52,162 nucleotides of DNA from Rhodospirillales bacterium (GTDB taxonomy: Bacteria > Pseudomonadota > Alphaproteobacteria > Acetobacterales > Acetobacteraceae), in contig JANXVC010000104.1 in NCBI GenBank assembly GCA_025351925.1, positions 1 to 52,162 of the forward strand, in the 5' to 3' direction. Below, piece by piece: positions 1 through 10,105 of the stretch. Each line of letters starts with the position of its first letter. Position 1 is the first letter of the stretch. Made by a program: the position numbers and the translations under genes. The notes below the pieces were generated by a model, which was not told the origin of the DNA, made no database searches, and saw only the letters and a list, made by a program, of their open reading frames with translations.

Positions 1-162
1 CGTCCGGCTCGAGCGCTCGAAAAGCGCCACGCCGAGCAGCGCCTCGAGCTTGCGGAGCTGCACGGAGAGGGTCGGCTGGCTGACGCCGCAGGCCTTGGCG
101 GCGCGTCCGAAATGCTCATGCTCGGCCATGGCGAGGAGATAGCGGAGATCACGCAGGTTCAT
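1..162 (-). CDS. oxyR: LysR-family regulator, OxyR-like, N-terminal part only
   Basis: Only the first 54 codons are inside the window; the gene runs off the left edge. The visible part reads [22 protein letters not shown] followed by [17 protein letters not shown], a typical LysR winged-helix DNA-binding domain, continuing into LGVALFERS. The DLRYL...HFGRAA..C.VSQPTLS pattern is that of OxyR. It is divergent from katG with about 218 bp between the start codons, the classic arrangement for peroxide-responsive control, in which oxidised OxyR activates katG. The sensing cysteines lie outside the window, so OxyR rather than another LysR protein is inferred from the N-terminal motif and the katG context. 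Confidence 0.85.
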   Translation of the reverse strand, partial: MNLRDLRYLLAMAEHEHFGRAAKACGVSQPTLSVQLRKLEALLGVALFERSSRT

Positions 163-183
163 GGCGCGGGGCGCAATGCTGTC

Positions 184-220
184 ATAGGCTGCATCTATCA
201 CGTTGATTGACGCATGAGGG
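184..220. promoter_or_regulatory. Candidate OxyR operator between oxyR and katG
   Basis: The sequence is ATAG-N7-CTAT-N7-ATTG-N7-AGGG. The known OxyR site is four tetramers, ATAG-N7-CTAT-N7-ATAG-N7-CTAT. The first two tetramers match exactly, the third matches at 3 of 4 positions, the last is poor, and the 7-base spacing is exact throughout. It begins about 20 bp from the oxyR start and lies about 160 bp before katG. Its use for oxyR autorepression and katG activation is inferred. Confidence 0.65.
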
Positions 221-257
221 TTTCTTTTAACGTCGGTAAGACGCTAGACTGACTTAG

Positions 258-2657
<2,400 letters not shown>

Positions 2658-2909
2658 TCTCGGCGAATTGGCGTTCGGGCGCAGTTGGCGAGCCAGTTGC
2701 GCCCGGGTGCCGGGCCTGGGTCCGGTATCCGGTGCAACCAGTTCACTCCGTAACCTGCGGCCTCAACGGTGCACAGCGCGATCCATGCCCCTTGGGCGCC
2801 CGGCTGGTCTGCCATATATCTGGAGGTTCGGACCATGCTCAATTCTCTCCCGAAATCCATAGCAACGGTTTCGCTCACATTCGAGGCGACGATCAAAGGC
2901 TTCGTGTTG
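2658..2909. other. Intergenic region between katG and pcaB (convergent)
   Basis: About 250 bp with no convincing gene. A plus-strand ATG at 2835 opens a short reading frame beginning MLNSLPKSIATVSL. The words SIATVSL resemble the first residues of sugar-phosphate-isomerase-like 3-dehydroshikimate dehydratases (QuiC), which often neighbour pca genes, but the similarity stops within 10 residues. I therefore do not call a gene. No strong terminator hairpin was evident. Confidence 0.4.
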
Positions 2910-4280
2910 TCAGTCCTCGTTGGTGACGGTGGCCAGACGAGCCCGCACGCGGGCAGCGTCCTGCACGGCACGGTCCACCCACGGGCCGGCCGCCGCGACC
3001 GCGGGAGCAAGTTCGAAGGCCGGGGCAAGATCCACGCCCGCAGCCTCCGGATCTGCGGCAAGCACATCCTGGAGTAAAGTGCCTGTGCGGCGAACCTCGC
3101 CGGCAGCGCGTTCCACCAAGCCATGCGCGGCCTCGCGTCCCAGCTTCGCCCCAAGCCTTGCCGCAGCGGCATCAGCGAACAGCAAGCCCCGGGTCAGCGC
3201 CAGGTTGCCGCGCATTCGATCCGCATCGACCTCCAGCCCCTCGGCGAGCGTCCGCGCCTCGCGCAGCGCTCCGGAGAGCAGGCCGAACAGAGTTGGCAGC
3301 GCGTGCCACTCCGCGTGCCAAAGCCCGACGGGACGTTCGTGCTGCGCCGCCATCGCCGTGAACAGCGTCGCGACGTGTCCGGGCGCCGCGGATTGCGCGG
3401 CCAGGATCACAGTGCAGGAGACCGGGTTGCGCTTGTGCGGCATGGCCGATGAGCCGCCGCGGCCGGGAACGTAGGGCTCCGCAACCTCGCTGACCTCGGT
3501 CGAGCAAAGCTGCGCCACGTCGGTCGCCATCTTGCTCAGCGCGCCCACGACGCCTGCAATCCAGGCGCCCGCTTCGGCGACCCGGCCCCGCCGCGCATGC
3601 CACGCGAGTGGCGACGTCCCGAGGTCCAGCTCTCGCGCAAATGCGTCCAAGACCGCCGGCCCGTGCCCGCCTAGGCCCGCGAGCGTGCCGACCGGGCCGC
3701 CCAGCGAAGCCGTGAGCAGCCGTCGCCGGACTCCGGGCAGCCGGTCCGCGGCTTCGGCCACACCCGCCAGCCAGACGGCCGCTTTGAAGCCAAAGGTGAC
3801 CGGCGCCGCGTGCTGTCCGTAAGTACGGCCAACACAGGGCGTTGCACGGTATGACATGGCCAGCCTCGACAGCCCCGCCAGCACCGCATCCAGCTCGGCT
3901 GTGACAAGGCGGAGTGCGCAGCGCGACTGCAGGACGAGGGCGGTGTCTAGTATGTCCTGCGTCGTCGCTTCCTTGTGGAAGGCGCGCTCCAAATCCGGCG
4001 ATAAACGCTCTTGCACCGCCTTGACGAACGGTATGGTAGGCACGCCGGCCAACGCCGTCTGCCGGCCCAGCGCGGCCATGTCCAGGCTGCCGGGCGCCAC
4101 GTCCTCGACGGCAGCCGCCAAGCCCTCCGGCACAAGGCCGAGGCCGGCCTGAGTCCGCGCAAGCGCCGCTTCGGCTTCGAGCATCGCGGCAAGGCGAGCC
4201 TCGTCTGAAAAGCAAGCCTGCATCGCATCTGTCGCAAACAGCGGACCGAGCAGGGCAGAGTCGAGCGCAGAGAAGGTCAT
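2910..4280 (-). CDS. pcaB: 3-carboxy-cis,cis-muconate cycloisomerase
   Basis: Fumarase/aspartase-superfamily enzyme of the protocatechuate branch of the beta-ketoadipate pathway. It converts 3-carboxy-cis,cis-muconate to 4-carboxymuconolactone. The 456-residue product has the superfamily signature GGSSAMPHKRNPV near residue 285, preceded by VPGR, and an N-terminus (LLGPLFATDAM...F) typical of bacterial PcaB rather than of adenylosuccinate lyase. It lies 27 bp downstream of the BKACE gene on the same strand, and a pcaG tail lies upstream of that, so pathway context supports the name. The upstream sequence shows only a weak ribosome binding site, consistent with translation from a longer transcript. 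The gene itself looks intact. Confidence 0.88.
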   Translation of the reverse strand: MTFSALDSALLGPLFATDAMQACFSDEARLAAMLEAEAALARTQAGLGLVPEGLAAAVEDVAPGSLDMAALGRQTALAGVPTIPFVKAVQERLSPDLERAFHKEATTQDILDTALVLQSRCALRLVTAELDAVLAGLSRLAMSYRATPCVGRTYGQHAAPVTFGFKAAVWLAGVAEAADRLPGVRRRLLTASLGGPVGTLAGLGGHGPAVLDAFARELDLGTSPLAWHARRGRVAEAGAWIAGVVGALSKMATDVAQLCSTEVSEVAEPYVPGRGGSSAMPHKRNPVSCTVILAAQSAAPGHVATLFTAMAAQHERPVGLWHAEWHALPTLFGLLSGALREARTLAEGLEVDADRMRGNLALTRGLLFADAAAARLGAKLGREAAHGLVERAAGEVRRTGTLLQDVLAADPEAAGVDLAPAFELAPAVAAAGPWVDRAVQDAARVRARLATVTNED

Positions 4281-4307
4281 TGTGACCGGGTGAGTTAGGT
4301 GGGCGGC

Positions 4308-5141
4308 TTAGGTGACGGCGGGGAGGCCCAGCAGGGTGCGCGCCTCCATAGGCCTGGCCGCACGCCGGCCATGTCGCTCGATCGCCTGGACCGCAAGTCC
4401 AACCAGCTGCGCATTGCTGCCGGCGAGGCGGTCCCTTGAGAGGCGGATATTGTCCTCAAGCCCGGTCCGCACGCCGTCGCCGCCGCGCGCCAGCACCCAT
4501 TCCATGACCTCGGCCTGATACCGTCCGATCCCGGCCGCGGTCCATGTCGCCTTCGGCAGCTGGTGCCGCAACTCGCCCAGCATGAGATCCAGCAATCGCT
4601 CCTGCGCGGGCATGGCGTTCTGCACTCCCATGACGAGCTGCACATGCGGCCGTTCGTCCATCAGGCCCGCATCGACCAGGCGCCGCGCCCCGTGCAGGTG
4701 GCTCAGGTCGAACACTTCGATCTCCGGCCGCACCGCATTGTCGCGCATCCGCGTCGCGAGGTCAGTGACCAAGACTGCGGAGTTTTCATAGACGATGGTT
4801 GGGAAATTGACCGAACCCGTCGAAAGCGAGGCCATGTCCGGCCGCAGGTCGAGTGCATTACCGCGCAGCGAGGGGTCGCGTCCGCGCCCGCCGGTCGAGA
4901 ACTGCACGATCATGCCCGGGCAGTGCTTGCGGACGCCTTCCTGCACCTGGGCGAACAGCGCCGGGTCGCTGCTGGGGCTTTCGTCGGGGTTGCGGACGTG
5001 GATGTGCACCAGCGCGGCGCCGGCCTCATAGGCCGCCTGAGTGCTCTCGACCTGCTCCGCAGGCGTGGTCGGGACGGCCGGGTTGTCCTTCTTGCGCGGC
5101 ACAGAGCCGGTGATGGCAACGGCAACGACGACTGGGTTCAT
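4308..5141 (-). CDS. Beta-keto acid cleavage enzyme (BKACE, formerly DUF849)
   Basis: TIM-barrel, zinc-dependent family in which members condense a beta-keto acid with acetyl-CoA to give acetoacetate and a new acyl-CoA; the founding member is 3-keto-5-aminohexanoate cleavage enzyme. The 277-residue product is of normal length. The metal-binding His pair is seen in ALVHIHVRNPDE, followed by QFSTGGRGR, LSTGSVNFP and a C-terminal GGDGVRTGLEDNI motif that includes the conserved Glu. GGGAGGAA sits 6 bases before the ATG. It stands between a pcaG remnant and pcaB, so beta-ketoadipate is a reasonable substrate guess: cleavage would give succinyl-CoA plus acetoacetate and replace PcaIJ/PcaF. Family assignment is firm; the substrate is inference. 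Confidence 0.88.
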   Translation of the reverse strand: MNPVVVAVAITGSVPRKKDNPAVPTTPAEQVESTQAAYEAGAALVHIHVRNPDESPSSDPALFAQVQEGVRKHCPGMIVQFSTGGRGRDPSLRGNALDLRPDMASLSTGSVNFPTIVYENSAVLVTDLATRMRDNAVRPEIEVFDLSHLHGARRLVDAGLMDERPHVQLVMGVQNAMPAQERLLDLMLGELRHQLPKATWTAAGIGRYQAEVMEWVLARGGDGVRTGLEDNIRLSRDRLAGSNAQLVGLAVQAIERHGRRAARPMEARTLLGLPAVT

Positions 5142-5162
5142 GATGATTGTTCCTCCCTGGCT

Positions 5163-5231
5163 TCAGACGTCGAAGAACACCGTCTCACGCTCGCCCTGCG
5201 GATGGGTATCGAAATCATAGGTCGGCACGCC
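5163..5231 (-). pseudogene. pcaG: C-terminal remnant of protocatechuate 3,4-dioxygenase alpha subunit
   Basis: On the minus strand, 22 codons ending in a stop 21 bp before the BKACE start read GVPTYDFDTHPQGERETVFFDV. The PcaG C-terminus has the pattern Y-x-F-D-I-x-x-Q-G-E-x-E-T-V-F-F-D-[VIF]. Upstream in the same frame the sequence loses this character (PDVRSRTPSARTGE) and soon meets a stop. About 90% of the gene, and all of pcaH, is therefore missing. The match is short but its position directly upstream of BKACE and pcaB is what a pcaHG-BKACE-pcaB operon would predict. It marks a deletion or rearrangement breakpoint near 5232. Confidence 0.7.
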
Positions 5232-5529
5232 GGGTTCTCCCGTCCGTGCCGACGGCGTGCGCGATCGAACATCGGGAGCGTGTCAAGCTTGGGTATATTG
5301 GTCGATCAGGGTCCATCAGGCGAAAACCTTGGTCGTTGCCCTCCCGCTCGTAAAGGGGGGCGTGTGCGCTTCCTGAATGCCGCTGCCAATTCGCCCAAAA
5401 ATGCCGGAAATAAACGACAGCGTCGTCATTGAAGCCAACAGATCGGCAATCACGGGTACTCGGGCCCATAGGGATGCATATTCGCCATTTTGTCTCTGTT
5501 CCCTGTGCTCGCCGTTGCGGCGATGCCGT
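5232..5529. other. Non-coding junction sequence between two gene remnants
   Basis: About 300 bp between the pcaG tail (minus strand) and the aldehyde dehydrogenase fragment (plus strand). It is less GC-biased than its neighbours, and the reading frames crossing it resemble no family I recognise. It probably represents rearrangement debris. Whether it now supplies a promoter for BKACE-pcaB cannot be told by eye. Confidence 0.4.
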
Positions 5530-6331
5530 CGGCAGTGCCATGGTGAAATCGGCCTACTCCTCGGGCAAGCCGTCCTATGGCGTAGGCGCCCGCAACGTTC
5601 CCGTCGTGATCGACCGCGGCGTGGACCTGCAGGACGCCGCCGCGATGATTACCGCGGGCGCCGCCTTCGACAACGGCATCATCTGCTCGCACGAGCAGTT
5701 CGTGCTCACCCCGGAGAAGCACTACGAGGCGACGATCGAAGCCTTCCTCGCGACCGGCAAGGTGTTTTTCACCGCCGACGAGGCGTAAGTGGAGCGGGTG
5801 CGTCAGGTTGTTTTCCACAATGGCCACTTGAACAAGGACATGGTCGGCCAGTCCGCGCAGGAGATCGGCGCCAAGGCGGGCCTCGATGTCCCCGCCTCCG
5901 CCCGCATCATCCTGGTGCCAGCGGACGGCGCCGGCACCGCTGATGTGCTCGCCAAGGAGAAACTGTGCCCGGTAGTCGCCATCCGACCTTATACGACGTT
6001 CGACGACGCCGTCGCCAAGGCGAGGGCCAACCTGCTGGTCGAGGGCGCTGGGCACTCGGCGGCGCTGCATTCGCACACCCCCGAGCACATCCGCACCATG
6101 GGCCTGGCGCTGCCCATCAGCCGGCTCGTGGTCAACCAGGCCTCGTCGCTGACGACCGGCGGCTCGCTGACCAACGGGTTCGCGCCGACGACCACGCTCG
6201 GCTGCGGCTCGTGGGGCGGCAACTCGATCTCGGAGAACCTCGACTACAAGCACCTGATGAACGTGTCGCGCATCGGCGACGTCATAGCCCACCGCAAGGT
6301 GCCGACCGACGACGAGATCTGGGCGATATAA
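5530..6331 (+). pseudogene. Acylating (CoA-dependent) aldehyde dehydrogenase, N-terminally truncated with in-frame TAA
   Basis: Homology begins at AMVKSAYSSGKPSYGVGARNVPVVIDR and continues through FDNGIICSHEQ, which includes the catalytic Cys of acylating aldehyde dehydrogenases (the SauS, PduP and AdhE N-domain group). At 5786-5788 an in-frame TAA interrupts FFTADEA*VERVRQVVF. Reading continues in the same frame to a normal C-terminus (HSHTPEHIRTMG, NISENLDYKHLMN-type ending). Two ORF-track entries (5429-5788 and 5789-6331) are thus halves of one gene. GAA to TAA is a one-base change that would explain the stop. Roughly the first 200 residues, including most of the NAD-binding domain, are absent. 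The product would be an aldehyde-to-acyl-CoA enzyme, and it is not functional here. Exact aldehyde substrate unknown. Confidence 0.85.
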
Positions 6332-6435
6332 GATTTGGGCGGCGACGGACGGGGAAGCGCTTCGTGCAGCCGGCAGACTCGTCTAACCATACAGTCTAAT
6401 TATGCTAACTTGTGCTCAAAGAATGGAGACAGGGC

Positions 6436-7170
6436 ATGGGCATTGAGACGACGTCTGGGTAAGGCCGGCGCGGCAGGTTCGACAAGGAACGGACCCGGCA
6501 AGGCATCCTGGACGCTGCGCGCGAGGAATTTGCGGAACACGGGCTTTCCGGCGCGCGCGTGGAAGCGATTGCGGCGCGCACCAACACCGTCAAACGAATG
6601 ATCTACTACTATTTCGGCAGCAAGGAGGGGCTGTATCTTGCCGTGCTCGATCAGGCCTACGCGGCTATCCGTGAGGCCGAGAAGCAGCTGGGCCTGCTTG
6701 GCTTGCGGCCTGTCGAGGCCATCCATCGCCTGATTGGCTTCATGTTCGACTATCAGGAGGCAAACCCGGGCTTCATTCGCCTGGTAAGCATCGAAAACAT
6801 CCACAATGGCGCGCACATGGCGCGGTCCGAGACGATCCAGCGGCTCAACAGCGCGGTGGTAGAGACGCTGGCCACCATCCTGGAGCGAGGCCGGAAACAG
6901 GGTGTGTTTCGCGACGACGTGGACGCGGTGGACGTGTACATGCTGATCAGCGCGTTCTGCTTCTTCCGGGTTTCGAACCGCCATACCTTCAGGCTGTCGT
7001 TCGGACGTGACCTTTCGGACCCGGCGCTGCGGAGCCGGCACAAGCGGCTGATCGCGGACGCAGTTCTCCGCACCTTGGAATACCGCAAGGAAACGATGGG
7101 TAGAGACACCGAGGAGGATGAGAAAACCGTAGCCGAGAAGAAGGAAGGCCGTCGCCGCGCTGCGGCCTAA
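6436..7170 (+). pseudogene. TetR/AcrR-family regulator interrupted by in-frame TAA after codon 8
   Basis: ATG 6436, with GGAGACAGGGC upstream, starts MGIETTSG and then meets TAA at 6460-6462. The same frame continues GRRGRFDKERTRQGILDAAREEFAEHGLSGARVEAIAARTNTVKRMIYYYFGSKEGLYLAVL, a textbook TetR helix-turn-helix, followed by a ligand-binding domain and a charged tail (EEDEKTVAEKKEGRRRAAA). No ATG, GTG or TTG occurs in frame between the stop and GTG 6559, where the ORF track starts. That start would remove the first DNA-binding helix. So the regulator is most likely dead unless translation initiates at a rare codon. It lies 35 bp before the alcohol dehydrogenase and probably once controlled that operon. 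Confidence 0.82.
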
Positions 7171-7205
7171 CGACGGCCGTCAATATGGCTGAAGGAGGCA
7201 ACAAC

Positions 7206-8335
7206 ATGAAAATCAGAGCTGCGGTCCTGGACCGCATGGGCGCCGAGACCCCTTATGCCGTGAGCAAGCCGCTGCGCATCGCAACGGCCGAACTGGACGG
7301 GCCAGGCCGGGGCGAGATCCTGGTACGGATCGCGGCGGCCGGACTGTGCCATTCGGACCTGTCGGTCATCAACGGCGACCGCCCGCGGCCGATGCCGATG
7401 GCGCTCGGGCACGAGTCGGCGGGCGTCGTCGAGACGGTGGGCGAGGACGTGCCGGACCTCGTGCCGGGCGACCACGTCGTCATGGTGTTCATGCCGTCCT
7501 GCGGCCACTGCCTGCCCTGCGCCGAGGGCCGTCCGGCGCTGTGCGAGCCCGGCGCCGCCGCCAACGGGGCTGGCACGCTGCTGTCCGGCGCACGGCGGCT
7601 GCATTGCGACGGGGTGGAACTCAACCATCATCTCGGCGTCTCGGGTTTTGCCGAATACGCCGTGGTGTCCCGCCGCAGCATGGTGAAGATCGACCGTGAC
7701 CTGCCGCTCGAAGAGGCCGCGCTGTTCGGTTGCGCAGTGCTGACGGGCGTGGGCGCTGTGGTGAACACGGCTGGGCTGCGGCCGGGCCAGACGGCGGCGG
7801 TGATCGGGCTGGGCGGCGTCGGCCTCGCTTCCGTACTGGGCGCCCTCGCGTCCGGCGCGCGCCAGGTAGTGGCGATCGATCTGTCGGACGACAAGCTGGG
7901 CCTCGCCCGGCAGATCGGCGCGACCGACACGGTGAACGCCCGCGACCCGGACGCGGCTGAGCAGGTGCGCGGCCTCACAGGCGGAGGTGTTGACTTCGCC
8001 TTCGAGATGGCGGGGGCTTCCGGGCGATGGAGCTCGCCTACAAGATCACCCGGCGCGGCGGCACCACCGTGACCGCTGGGCTGCCACCGCCGGGCGCCAA
8101 CCTGCCGCTGCCGCTGGTGCAGCACGTGGCGGAGGAGCGCACGGTGAAAGGCAGCTACATCGGCACCTGCGTGCCGGTGCGCGACATGCCGCGCTATATC
8201 GCGCTGTATCGCGCCGGACGGCTGCCGGTGGACCGGCTGATGAGCGGCAAGCTGCAGCTGGAGGAGATCAACGAGGGCTTCGACCGCCTGCACGAGGGCC
8301 GGGCGGTGCGCCAGGTGATTGAGTTCGCGCAATGA
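7206..8335 (+). pseudogene. Zinc-dependent alcohol dehydrogenase, frameshifted near 8018
   Basis: MDR-family NAD(P)-dependent alcohol dehydrogenase, starting at ATG 7206 behind AAGGAGG. Visible features are the catalytic zinc region GLCHSDLSV and GHESAGVV, the structural zinc cysteines in CGHCLPCAEGRPALC, and the Rossmann motif GLGGVGLASVLGA. Frame 1 runs to FAFEMAGA and then turns to nonsense (SGRWSSPTRS). The correct continuation, RAMELAYKITRRGGTTVTAGL through HEGRAVRQVIEFAQ, is in another frame (ORF 8027-8335). Restoring one base within GGGGCTTCCGGG gives MAGAFRAMELAYKI, so a single-base deletion is the simplest cause. It is followed by the CoA-transferase gene with about 47 bp between, suggesting a former alcohol to acyl-CoA operon. 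A sequencing error is possible, but neighbouring genes are broken too. Confidence 0.85.
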
Positions 8336-8382
8336 ATCCATCCTGAAGAAGCACGACCGGGCGACGCCCTGAGGAGCGGACC

Positions 8383-9996
8383 ATGAAGAACAAGATCGTC
8401 TCGGCGGCCGAGGCTGCGGCCGTTATCCGGGCCGGCGATACGGTCTCGGTGTCGGGCTTCGTGGGCATCGGCACGCCGGACGAGCTGCTGCTGGCGATCG
8501 AACGGCGGTTCCTGGACACGTGCGGGCCCACCGGGCTGACCCTGGTATTCGCGGCGGCGCCGGGCGACAGCAGAGATCGCGGGCTCAACCGCCTGGCGCA
8601 TCCGGGCCTGGTGCGCCGTGCGATCGGAGGCCACTGGGCGCTGGTGCCGAAGCTCGCGCGCTTGGCGCTTGACGATGAGATCGAGGCGTACAACCTGCCG
8701 CTCGGCTGCATCGCCCAACTGTATCGCGACATCGCGGCGCGGCGGCCCGGGCTGCTGTCGCGGGTGGGCCTGAGAACCTTCGTTGACCCGCGGCTTGGGG
8801 GCGGCAAGATCAACGGGCGCACCACCGAAGACCTGGTGTCCGTGGTCGCGGTCGAGGGTGTCGATTATTTGCTATATAAGGCGTTCCCGATCCACGTGGC
8901 GCTGATCCGCGGCACCACGGCGGACACGGCCGGCAACATCACCATGGAGCGCGAGGCGCTGACTCTCGACGTACTGCCGGCGGCGATGGCGGCGAAGAAC
9001 TCCGGCGGCCTGGTCATTGCCCAGGTCGAGCGCATTGCGCAGGAGGGCTCGCTCGACGCACGCCGGGTGCAGGCGCCGGGGGTGATGGTGGACTGCGTGG
9101 TGCTGGCCGAACCGGAGAACCACCGGCAGACCTACGGGACTCAGCATAACGGGGCGCTTTCCGGCCAGATCCGCGTGCCCACGGACCGGATTGCGCCGTT
9201 GCCGCTCGATGAGCGGAAGGTGATCGCGCGCAGGGTCGCGCTGGAGCTGCCGCCGGGCGGGGTCGTGAACCTCGGCATCGGTATGCCCGAGGGCGTGGCG
9301 GCGGTGGCGGCGGAGGAGAAAATTTTGAAATACCTGACCCTCACCGCCGAACCCGGCGTGATCGGCGGCATGCCGCAGGCCGGCCTTGACTTCGGCGCGG
9401 CGCTAAACCCGGATGCGGTGATCCAGCAAAACCAGCAGTTCGATTTCTACGACGGCGGCGGGCTCGACATGGCGTGCCTGGGTATGGCGCAGGCGGATGC
9501 GGAGCGCAACGTCAACGTCAGCCGCTTCGGCGGCCGGCTCGCCGGCGCCGGAGGTTTCATCAACATCAGCCAGAACGCGCGCAAGGTCGTGTTCGCCGGC
9601 ACCTTCACCGCCGGCGGGCTCGAGATTGCCGTCGAGGACGGCCGCCTGCGTATCGTGCGCGAGGGCCGCGGCCGCAAGTTCATCGAGGCAGTCGAGCAGA
9701 TCACCTTCAGCGGCAGCTATGCAGCCGAGACCGGCCAGGCGGTGTTCTATGTCACCGAGCGCTGCGTATTGCGTCGCACGGCCAAAGGCATGGAGCTGAC
9801 CGAGGTCGCACCTGGCGTCGAGATCGACCGCGACATCCTGGCCCACATGGGCTTCCAACCCATCGTGCATGACCCGAAGCCGATGGACCCGCGCCTGTTC
9901 CGCCCGGAGCCAATGGGCCTGGAGCAGCAACTGCTTGGCCTGGGTGTGGCCGGCCGCGTCGGCTCCGATGCCGTGCGGAACGGCGTTGGTGCATAA
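8383..9996 (+). CDS. Acyl-CoA:acetate/3-ketoacid CoA-transferase (fused alpha-beta)
   Basis: Family I CoA-transferase, 537 residues, with alpha-like and beta-like halves in one chain as in YdiF and propionate CoA-transferases. The N-half has the G-rich VSVSGFVGIGTPDELL motif. The C-half has NLGIGMPEGVAAV and the catalytic glutamate in LTAEPGVIGGMP (about Glu323), which forms the glutamyl-CoA thioester. The start follows GAGGAGCGGACC. It transfers CoA between acetyl-CoA (or another donor) and a short-chain carboxylate. It sits directly behind the broken alcohol dehydrogenase and is the only clearly intact member of that cluster. Substrate unknown. Confidence 0.9.
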   Translation: MKNKIVSAAEAAAVIRAGDTVSVSGFVGIGTPDELLLAIERRFLDTCGPTGLTLVFAAAPGDSRDRGLNRLAHPGLVRRAIGGHWALVPKLARLALDDEIEAYNLPLGCIAQLYRDIAARRPGLLSRVGLRTFVDPRLGGGKINGRTTEDLVSVVAVEGVDYLLYKAFPIHVALIRGTTADTAGNITMEREALTLDVLPAAMAAKNSGGLVIAQVERIAQEGSLDARRVQAPGVMVDCVVLAEPENHRQTYGTQHNGALSGQIRVPTDRIAPLPLDERKVIARRVALELPPGGVVNLGIGMPEGVAAVAAEEKILKYLTLTAEPGVIGGMPQAGLDFGAALNPDAVIQQNQQFDFYDGGGLDMACLGMAQADAERNVNVSRFGGRLAGAGGFINISQNARKVVFAGTFTAGGLEIAVEDGRLRIVREGRGRKFIEAVEQITFSGSYAAETGQAVFYVTERCVLRRTAKGMELTEVAPGVEIDRDILAHMGFQPIVHDPKPMDPRLFRPEPMGLEQQLLGLGVAGRVGSDAVRNGVGA

Positions 9997-10105
9997 GTCG
10001 GCCTTTTGACAAAACCTCTGCTGAGCCGGCGTCCGGACCATTCCCATGCTTTACCGGCTTCTGAAGTTGGCTGAGGTTGTGCGTAAACCAGGAAGGGTTT
10101 GCTTG

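Noticed and set aside
2835-2900. Possible start of a quiC-type 3-dehydroshikimate dehydratase (PKSIATVSL) after katG
   Set aside because: Only about 8 residues match and the following sequence does not. Tempting because pca genes are adjacent, but below the level I can support as a remnant.
5786-6462. TAA codons at 5786 and 6460 as programmed readthrough or reassigned stops
   Set aside because: Many neighbouring genes end normally with TAA and others carry frameshifts and truncations. Decay explains all lesions, and TAA is not a usual recoding codon in this group.
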